A DNA stretch of 5,259 bases from the NCBI GenBank assembly GCA_937942405.1, contig CALDEN010000334.1, positions 1 to 5,259 on the forward strand. The letters run 5' to 3'. Of this stretch, positions 1-4,716 are shown one piece after another. The stretch comes from an uncultured Saprospiraceae bacterium. Lineage in GTDB: Bacteria > Bacteroidota > Bacteroidia > Chitinophagales > Saprospiraceae. The notes beneath the pieces are model-generated. The model had not been told where the DNA came from and did no database searches. It worked only from the letters and a program-made list of their open reading frames with translations. Numbering within the stretch: position 1 is the stretch's first letter; each line of letters starts with the position of its first letter. Both the position numbers and the translations under genes were made by a program.

Positions 1-150
1 ACTCTATGGTAGACATAACAACATCGATTTGGTTAACAAGATAACGATTTCAGTAAATAAATAGTACCATTAAAATAGTTTCATTGGCAGTTCAAACGCC
101 CTCAAAGACATCTCTTTTGTTGCCATTTACAATTTGTACGATAATACTGC

Positions 151-361
151 TTATCTTACTGTTTGATTCATTTTCTTATTCTTGACAATTTTCAATTTAT
201 AAGGTCGACTAAAAGCTTCTGGTCTCATTGCAAATCTTTCCGATAGTTTAGCTACCATATTTTTACTGATATTTCGTCTATATCCTAATATCACTGAAAA
301 GTTGTCGTGTTGCTCCTGGCTCTCTTGCTAATTCAGCGTTAGGCATATTTTCATCTTTCAT
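151..361 (-). pseudogene. Frameshifted, 5'-truncated HigA-type antitoxin remnant
   Basis: This is a decayed HTH antitoxin of the HigA (COG5499-like) type, which in intact form binds DNA and neutralises a HigB mRNA interferase. Reading leftwards from the ATG at 361-359, the frame gives MKDENMPNAELAREPGATRQ followed by LFSDI and reaches a stop at 278-280. The neighbouring frame, from 285 down to a TAA at 151-153, continues with GYRRNISKNMVAKLSERF and then AMRPEAFSRPYKLK. Joined, the pieces resemble the helix-turn-helix and C-terminus of this family, where I recall SDILNY(K/R)(K/R), then LS, and an EAFNRPYKL ending. The break fits a 2-nt deletion within the SDI-L-G-Y stretch. Homology may extend to about 390 in a third frame (DNSRYDAYRL), implying another frameshift. 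The N-terminal part and any HigB gene are absent; the PIN toxin gene ends at 397 instead. Assignment is from motif memory, with no search done. Confidence 0.7.
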
Positions 362-396
362 AATCGATATGCGTCATATCTAGAGTTGTCTACAGA

Positions 397-816
397 TTAT
401 CTTTTTTCTTGGAAGCTTAAAAATTCTTTCGGGCTAAAGATTGGAATTTGTGATTTTTTAAAGTCCTTTTTATTTCTTGTTACAATTGCTTGGCAAGAAT
501 TCTCTAATGCAATAAAATATTGGATACCATCCTCAAAATCTTTGAATTCATCACCTAGTGAAAGTTCCAATATTTTATCATCGAAATTCGCTACAGAAAC
601 CAAGGTTTTAAATTTCCTTAAAGTATTTCTAACCTTGTTTTGTTTCATTTGTTCGGAAAGAATATAATGAGTGTTGGCAAATGACAAAGTTGAAACAATA
701 AGCTGGATTTTGTTGTCAATTGCATATGTAAAGAAGTCTTGACTTTCTTCAAAAAAGTTAATTCTTTTCCCAAGGATATCTATGATCACATTCGTATCAA
801 CAAAGACATTCTTCAT
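397..816 (-). CDS. PIN-domain ribonuclease toxin (VapC-like)
   Basis: This 139-residue protein has the size and layout of a VapC-family PIN-domain toxin, a metal-dependent endoribonuclease acting on RNA in the cytoplasm. Visible motifs are the N-terminal strand VFVDTNVIIDIL with Asp7, the DFEDGIQY segment with Glu95 and Asp96, and IVTRNKKDF with Asp118, followed by the usual IPIFSPKEFL C-terminal strand. The second acidic position of classical PIN domains, a Glu in the helix after the second strand, appears replaced: the segment reads STLSFANTHYIL, with Asn48 about where Glu is expected. I recall FAN-type sequences as common in a Bacteroidota PIN subfamily. The ATG at 816-814 shares its A with the TAA stop of the upstream antitoxin gene, so the two are translationally coupled. 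The gene is AT-rich compared with the genes after position 1338. Toxin identity is strongly supported by motif and partner; its RNA target is unknown. Confidence 0.9.
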   Translation of the reverse strand: MKNVFVDTNVIIDILGKRINFFEESQDFFTYAIDNKIQLIVSTLSFANTHYILSEQMKQNKVRNTLRKFKTLVSVANFDDKILELSLGDEFKDFEDGIQYFIALENSCQAIVTRNKKDFKKSQIPIFSPKEFLSFQEKR

Positions 817-1061
817 TATTTATACTTTTCAGTTAAGTATTTGGCGTAGGATTTTTTGTAATCCTTTTTCTCGTCCAATTTAATTACCCCCGTAAGACTT
901 TTCACAATTGGATTGACCTTTCTTTTTTCTTGTTTATTTGAAGTAACTGCCGATAGATAATTCTCAATTAATTTAGAAAGACTAGTGTTGGTTTCTTTTG
1001 CATATAATTTGGCCTGATCTATAATCTTTGAATTCAATTTTAATGTTAGTTTACTATCCAT
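816..1061 (-). CDS. Ribbon-helix-helix antitoxin, DUF6364 type (VapB-like)
   Basis: This 81-residue protein is the cognate antitoxin of the PIN toxin that follows it. Residues 3-9 (SKLTLKL) form the DNA-contacting strand, residues 11-23 and 27-40 the two helices of a ribbon-helix-helix fold, with the typical SLSKLIENYL second helix. The lysine-rich tail, with NPIVKSLTGVI near 50-60 and DYKKSYAKYLTEKYK at the end, matches what I know of DUF6364 antitoxins and is the likely toxin-binding region. The ATG at 1061-1059 sits directly after the family's usual start, and no Shine-Dalgarno sequence is visible. The stop overlaps the toxin start by one base, the standard antitoxin-first operon. A promoter and a direct repeat lie just upstream, consistent with autorepression by the dimer or the toxin-antitoxin complex. 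Family recognition is from sequence memory; pairing is confident. Confidence 0.88.
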   Translation of the reverse strand: MDSKLTLKLNSKIIDQAKLYAKETNTSLSKLIENYLSAVTSNKQEKRKVNPIVKSLTGVIKLDEKKDYKKSYAKYLTEKYK

Positions 1062-1071
1062 ATTTTCACAC

Positions 1072-1103
1072 TGTACGGATAAATATACAAATTATGTACG
1101 TAT
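1072..1103. promoter_or_regulatory. Candidate operator: direct repeat TGTACGnAT
   Basis: TGTACGGAT at 1072-1080 and TGTACGTAT at 1095-1103 match at 8 of 9 positions with starts 23 bp apart, about two helical turns. One copy lies between the -35 and -10 boxes, the other just downstream of the -10 box, so a bound ribbon-helix-helix antitoxin would block RNA polymerase. Ribbon-helix-helix proteins often bind short tandem sites. The operator role is inference. Confidence 0.35.
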
Positions 1104-1110
1104 ATGTCAA
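1082..1110 (-). promoter_or_regulatory. Promoter of the antitoxin-toxin operon
   Basis: On the minus strand a TTGACA box (plus-strand complement at 1105-1110) is followed after exactly 17 bp by TATATT (complement at 1082-1087). The same bases also read as a Bacteroidota-type pair: TTG, then TATATTTA, which matches TAnnTTTG at 7 of 8 positions about 20 bp later. The predicted start falls roughly 15 bp before the antitoxin ATG, giving a very short leader. Seen directly as motifs; activity is inferred. Confidence 0.55.
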
Positions 1111-1337
1111 TTATTGTAAAATTTATAGAAGACATGTAAATAAGTAAGTATAAGTTTTCTTTTCTTCTAGATCAAAGTCTGGTTTCCATATGAAAAGTTT
1201 CTTTAATCGGTATTCCCTAATGAATATCGGGTATTGTACCAATTAATAAAATAGGCTTTTCATAGGTTGTAAATTCTATATTCACTTTAGGCTAATTAAT
1301 TTTAATCCAACTAAAAAAAAGATTCTATTCCATCCTC

Positions 1338-2777
1338 CTACTCATACTCTATACACACATTCTTAGGATCGGTAAAGAATCGTAGGGCTTCTAGCCCCCC
1401 TTCTCTCCCCATGCCACTTCCTTTCATACCGCCGAATGGAGTCCGTAGATCTCGCTTGAGCCACGTGTTGATCCAGACGATGCCGGTATCGATTTTGGCG
1501 GCTAGTTGATGGGCACGGCTGATGTTGCTCGTCCACACACTGCATGACAGACCGTACAGACTATCATTGGCCAGATCGATGGCTTCTTCTTCTGTTTTAA
1601 AAGACATGATCGTCACCACTGGGCCGAATATCTCTTCTTGGTTACATCTGGTTTCTGGACCTAATCCTTCGACTACAGTCGGAGCTACAAACCATCCGTT
1701 TTCATTTCCTTTTGGGTGGACTCGTTCGCCACCGGTGAGTATGGTTCCTCCTTCTTCTTTGGCAAGAGCCACATAAGAAAGTACTTTTTCCATATGCCCT
1801 TCAGATACGAGAGCTCCTAGTTTGGTGTTTTTGTTCATCGGATTACCGACGACAAGTTTTCCTACACGATCCACAAAGTCTTTTTTGAATCGGTCATAGA
1901 TGGACTCCTCTACGAGTATCCTCGAACCACATAAGCAGATTTGCCCTTGGTTTTCGAAGGATGAACGCAAGGTGGTTTTGAGCATTTTATCGTAATCACA
2001 ATCGGCAAAGATGACATTGGCGTTCTTGCCACCCATCTCTAGGGATGCCTTTTTAAATGACCCAGCGGCCTTTATGGCGATCTCTCTTCCGACTTTGGTG
2101 CTGCCCGTAAACGAGATGGCTTTGATCTCAGGATGATCCGTCAGAGCAGCTCCGATCGATGCTCCGTTACCATGCAATATATTGAGCACCCCTGGTGGCA
2201 ATCCTGCGAGGATACATAATTCTGAAAACAAGTATGCTGTCATCGGGGTCACTTCTGAGGGCTTAGCGATTACGGTGTTTCCTACTGCAAGTGCTGGAGC
2301 AATCTTCCAAGTAAATAGGTATAGGGGCAAGTTCCACGGTGAGATGGCTGCGACTACTCCGATCGGTTCTCTCAATGTATAATTGATCGCCTTTTCCATT
2401 TTATGTGACTCACTGGAGTACTGGGTTATGGCATTGGCAAAAAATCGAATATTGGCGGAAGCCCTCGGAATATCCACCCGTTGTGTGAGCCAGAGTGGTT
2501 TTCCATTATCGATGCATTCGGCTTTCGCCAAATTTTCAAAATTTTCATCGATCAGATCTGCTAATCTAGTGAGGATCTTGTGTCTTTCCTCTTGTGAGGT
2601 CTTTGCCCAGATGGGAAATGCTTTTTTGGCTGCAGCCAAAGCTAAATCTAAGTCTTCCTGTGTAGAATCTGGAGCCTCTGCATATTGCTCCCCGATTGCA
2701 GGGTTATAGACTGGAATATAGCCTCCTTTGAGTGGAGTATGGATTCTGCCGTTGATATAGTTACCGATTCGCTTCAT
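1338..2777 (-). CDS. Aldehyde dehydrogenase, 2-aminomuconic semialdehyde (ALDH8A1) type
   Basis: This 479-residue cytosolic NAD-dependent aldehyde dehydrogenase is full length and closely resembles the ALDH8A1 / 2-aminomuconic semialdehyde dehydrogenase group, which oxidises 2-aminomuconate semialdehyde (or 2-hydroxymuconate semialdehyde) to the acid in kynurenine or 3-hydroxyanthranilate breakdown. Visible sites are SPWNLP with Asn149, AKPSE with Lys172 and Glu175, FTGSTKVG at 223-230, general base Glu247 in LEMGG, nucleophile Cys281 in NQGQICLC, and EEIFGPV with Glu382. Arg111 in NIRFF and Arg442 in NTWLKRDLRTPFGG correspond to the two arginines that bind the substrate carboxylate in the Pseudomonas enzyme; their presence is the best reason for this call over a generic ALDH. 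The ATG at 2777 places the NYINGR motif at the usual distance from the N-terminus. It is divergent from a HisC-like aminotransferase gene, and no other kynurenine-pathway gene is in view. Substrate is inferred. Confidence 0.85.
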   Translation of the reverse strand: MKRIGNYINGRIHTPLKGGYIPVYNPAIGEQYAEAPDSTQEDLDLALAAAKKAFPIWAKTSQEERHKILTRLADLIDENFENLAKAECIDNGKPLWLTQRVDIPRASANIRFFANAITQYSSESHKMEKAINYTLREPIGVVAAISPWNLPLYLFTWKIAPALAVGNTVIAKPSEVTPMTAYLFSELCILAGLPPGVLNILHGNGASIGAALTDHPEIKAISFTGSTKVGREIAIKAAGSFKKASLEMGGKNANVIFADCDYDKMLKTTLRSSFENQGQICLCGSRILVEESIYDRFKKDFVDRVGKLVVGNPMNKNTKLGALVSEGHMEKVLSYVALAKEEGGTILTGGERVHPKGNENGWFVAPTVVEGLGPETRCNQEEIFGPVVTIMSFKTEEEAIDLANDSLYGLSCSVWTSNISRAHQLAAKIDTGIVWINTWLKRDLRTPFGGMKGSGMGREGGLEALRFFTDPKNVCIEYE

Positions 2778-2861
2778 ATATACTGTCGATTCTGGGATGA
2801 TCTCAATTAAAAGATAAATTTCTAAACGAATATAATTATACGAATTCGTAAATTGCTTGCC
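2778..2861. promoter_or_regulatory. Divergent intergenic region with 12-bp palindrome
   Basis: This 84-bp spacer must hold promoters for both the dehydrogenase (leftwards) and the aminotransferase (rightwards). It contains a perfect palindrome, TACGAATTCGTA, at 2839-2850. An extra ACGAAT half-site lies at 2826-2831, and the 8-bp palindrome ATAATTAT sits between at 2832-2839. On the minus strand TATCTTTT matches the Bacteroidota -7 box TAnnTTTG at 7 of 8 positions, but I could not find a convincing partner -33 box. The palindrome ends only 11 bp before the aminotransferase ATG, a position suited to a repressor. Operator function is inferred. Confidence 0.35.
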
Positions 2862-3977
2862 ATGACAAGTAATAAGCCACCAATCGATATATTTAAACCC
2901 TTCTTATCTCTTAAAAAGACCTATAAAGGGGGAATTACCAAAGCAGAATTGGCCTCAGAAGGAGGCAAAATATACAAGCTATCCTCTAATGAGAACATAT
3001 TTGGAGCTTCTCCCATGGCCATCGAGGCGATCAAAAACAATCTAGGAGCTCTCAATGAGTATCCTGATCGTACGGATCAGCGATTACGGGATCAGCTGCA
3101 TGTATTCTATAAGGAGGAGCTGTCTCCTGGGCATTTTATCGGAGGACCTAGTGGCTCAGAAGTACTGGATATGACGATCCGAGCTTTTATGGATCATGAT
3201 CTGGAATGTATCGTGAGTACTCCATTTTTCTTGCCATATCAGATGTTTTCGAGATGGCAAAATGCCAAAATCATCGATGTCCCTATGGATCCTGATGATT
3301 ACAGTATCGATGCAGATGGTCTGCTGGCGGCGATTACGGATAAGACGAGACTGCTGTTTTTAACGAGTCCTAATAATCCGACTGGTACATACATCCCTAA
3401 AGCTACACTGGACAAGATCGTCTACAATGTCCCGGATCATGTTGTAATCGTTATGGATGAGGTGTACTTCCATTTTGCAGATGCACCCGATTTCTCCACC
3501 GCTCTACCCTATGTAAAAGAAGGTCGGAAGATCATAGCCCTCAATAGCTTCTCCAAAGCATTTGGGCTGGCATCTATGCGTATCGGATATGCCTATACGA
3601 CTCCTGAAATATCTGCATATATCCGACAGATCGCTAAACCATTCCTTATCAATAGACTCAGCTTAGAGGCGGCTATTGCAGCATTAAAGGACGAGGCTTT
3701 TTTAAAAATGACGAGAGATACGATTATCGAAGAAAGAAAGTGGTTGTATCAGCAACTCGACCTACTCGGAATCCAATACTGGAAATCTCAAGCCAATTTC
3801 ATTTTGATACAACCACCTATTGCGGATAATCTATTTGCAGAGGCCATGTTAAAACGAGGTGTCATGGTAAGGCCTTCTGCAAACTTTGGATCACCCGGTA
3901 ACATAAGGGTAACCATCGGTGATCGTGAGGCCAATGAGGCCTATATTTCTGCAATTAAATCCTGTGTCACGGATTGA
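2862..3977 (+). CDS. HisC-like PLP-dependent aminotransferase (fold type I)
   Basis: This 371-residue protein belongs to the histidinol-phosphate aminotransferase-like branch of the class I/II aminotransferases. Numbered from the ATG at 2862: SSNENIFG near 41-48 (the NENPxG substrate loop), GS at 98-99 for the PLP phosphate, SPNNPTG at 169-175 with Asn172, Asp199 and Tyr202 in MDEVYFHF, Schiff-base Lys232 in SFSKAFG, phosphate-binding Arg240 in MRIGY, and a C-terminal IRVTIG with Arg349 for the substrate carboxylate. A TTG at 2853 in the same frame would add three residues, but ATG is the more plausible start. The gene is not next to other his genes, and the usual Pro of the NENPxG loop is Ile. 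This suggests a paralogue acting on another amino acid, perhaps an aromatic one, rather than the histidine-pathway enzyme. The family is certain; the substrate is not. Confidence 0.85.
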   Translation: MTSNKPPIDIFKPFLSLKKTYKGGITKAELASEGGKIYKLSSNENIFGASPMAIEAIKNNLGALNEYPDRTDQRLRDQLHVFYKEELSPGHFIGGPSGSEVLDMTIRAFMDHDLECIVSTPFFLPYQMFSRWQNAKIIDVPMDPDDYSIDADGLLAAITDKTRLLFLTSPNNPTGTYIPKATLDKIVYNVPDHVVIVMDEVYFHFADAPDFSTALPYVKEGRKIIALNSFSKAFGLASMRIGYAYTTPEISAYIRQIAKPFLINRLSLEAAIAALKDEAFLKMTRDTIIEERKWLYQQLDLLGIQYWKSQANFILIQPPIADNLFAEAMLKRGVMVRPSANFGSPGNIRVTIGDREANEAYISAIKSCVTD

Positions 3978-4293
3978 TCGCAGATATGTCTGTAGTCTCG
4001 TGTAATGCCATCACTCGGAGACTGTTGTCTACTCGGTTGTAGAGTCCATGCACTTCTGCATGTTGTAATCCATCAAAATCGAGTTCTGAGGCTACCTCGT
4101 ACTTAAACTTGAGTAAGATATCTGTTCCTGATTCGATATCCTCAAGGAAGAACTCTTCTTCTTCTAGGTCATAAAAGAGGAAGCCTTCATAGGACTGAAA
4201 ATCCGGAACCGGGCTCGCACTTATAAAGTAGTATGAACTTAATGAGGTTACAGTTGCTAGAAATAAAAAAGGAATAATTAAGTGGTTTTTCAT
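3967..4293 (-). CDS. Small secreted acidic protein, function unknown
   Basis: I do not recognise this 108-residue protein. Residues 1-27 form a signal peptide or N-terminal anchor: a basic MKNH start, a hydrophobic stretch IIPFLFLATV, and a small-residue region near ISASP where cleavage could occur. There is no lipobox cysteine, so it is not an obvious lipoprotein. The mature part is strongly acidic, with a Glu/Asp cluster at 42-58 (YDLEEEEFFLEDIESG), followed by alternating strands such as ILLKFKYEV, HAEVHGLY and SLRVMAL. The pattern of short strands with a G-rich V-x-G-x-Y turn resembles a small OB-fold or similar beta-barrel, but this is a weak inference. Its 3' end overlaps that of the convergent aminotransferase gene by 11 bp. 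The ATG at 4293-4291 directly precedes the signal sequence. TAGGTTTT about 20-30 bp upstream is a possible -7 box, without a clear -33 partner. Confidence 0.65.
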   Translation of the reverse strand: MKNHLIIPFLFLATVTSLSSYYFISASPVPDFQSYEGFLFYDLEEEEFFLEDIESGTDILLKFKYEVASELDFDGLQHAEVHGLYNRVDNSLRVMALHETTDISAINP

Positions 4294-4403
4294 AGCAGGT
4301 AAGTTTTGTGATTGAATAAAAACCTATACCTCAATATTATACACATTATAGAAAGGATATATCAGTAGATTCCCTATTTCTGCATACTAGTGAAAACCCT
4401 TAG

Positions 4404-4706
4404 TTAATGTGAAAATTGGCTAAGTAGGACGAGTTCAATTTGAGAATTTGGAAATGTGGGAATTTGGAAATGGGCTAAGTACGACGGGTGCAATTTGAGA
4501 ATTTGGAAATTGGCTAAGTGGGACGAGTTCAATGTGGAAATTTGGAAATGGGAGAATGTGGAAGTGGGCTAAGTAGGACGGGGACAATTTGGAAATATGG
4601 AAATATGGGAATATGGGAATTGCTAAGTAGGACGAGGGGCTAAGTAGGGATTGTTCAATTTGGAAATGAGAGAATGTGGAAATGGGAAGAGGGCAATTGG
4701 GGAATG
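4404..4706. repeat. Nested minisatellite array built from about 8-bp blocks
   Basis: This array occupies most of the 423-bp gene-free stretch between the small secreted protein and the T9SS-exported protein genes. The plus strand is purine-rich and made of variants of an 8-mer such as GGAAATTT, GGAAATGT, GGGAATTT, GGAAATGG and GAGAATTT. A second motif, GCTAAGTAGGACGAG, recurs with starts at 4419, 4474, 4513, 4568, 4622 and 4639. Spacings are 55, 39, 55, 54 and 17 bp; 55 and 39 differ by exactly two 8-bp blocks, so the higher-order units appear to expand and shrink in 8-bp steps. No ORF or clear hairpin is present. It lies downstream of the T9SS gene stop and upstream of the presumed promoter of the small-protein gene. 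Its role is unknown; boundaries are approximate. Confidence 0.85.
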
Positions 4707-4716
4707 ATTCGGGCTT

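Larger units (their letters stand above)
1062..1337. other. AT-rich intergenic spacer after the aldehyde dehydrogenase
   Basis: The right end follows the dehydrogenase stop, whose transcript would run into a T8 stretch (complement of the A-run at 1313-1320). No stable GC-rich stem precedes it, so I do not call an intrinsic terminator. The left end holds the antitoxin promoter and candidate operator. Between them is featureless AT-rich sequence. A 22-codon minus-strand frame from a GTG at 1285 to a TAG at 1217 is visible, but I recognise no family in it. Confidence 0.5.

Noticed and set aside
331..348. GCGTTAGGC at 336-344, resembling an integron attC core site
   Set aside because: The bases fall inside the HigA relic, where they encode P-N-A-E-L residues expected of the family. 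No matching inverse core or imperfect hairpin lies nearby, and no integrase gene is present.
386..667. Open frame on the plus strand opposite the PIN toxin gene
   Set aside because: It lies almost wholly antisense to a gene with clear PIN motifs and shows no recognisable domain.
1217..1285. Short minus-strand frame starting with GTG and containing KPILLIGTIPDI
   Set aside because: It is only 22 codons long, and further stops follow if the TAG is ignored. No family is recognisable, so it could be a gene relic but is not supported.
1305..1337. T8 run after the dehydrogenase stop as an intrinsic terminator
   Set aside because: No GC-rich inverted repeat precedes the T-run, so a hairpin terminator is not supported.
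1363..2709. Several open frames of 60-108 codons within the aldehyde dehydrogenase gene, on both strands
   Set aside because: All overlap a full-length, motif-complete dehydrogenase gene and have no recognisable features of their own.
2853..2861. TTG at 2853 as start of the aminotransferase
   Set aside because: An in-frame ATG lies three codons later at 2862, and the extra residues add nothing to the family alignment.
4404..4706. CRISPR array
   Set aside because: The repeats are degenerate with no unique spacers of constant length, the unit is built from 8-bp blocks, and no cas genes are present.
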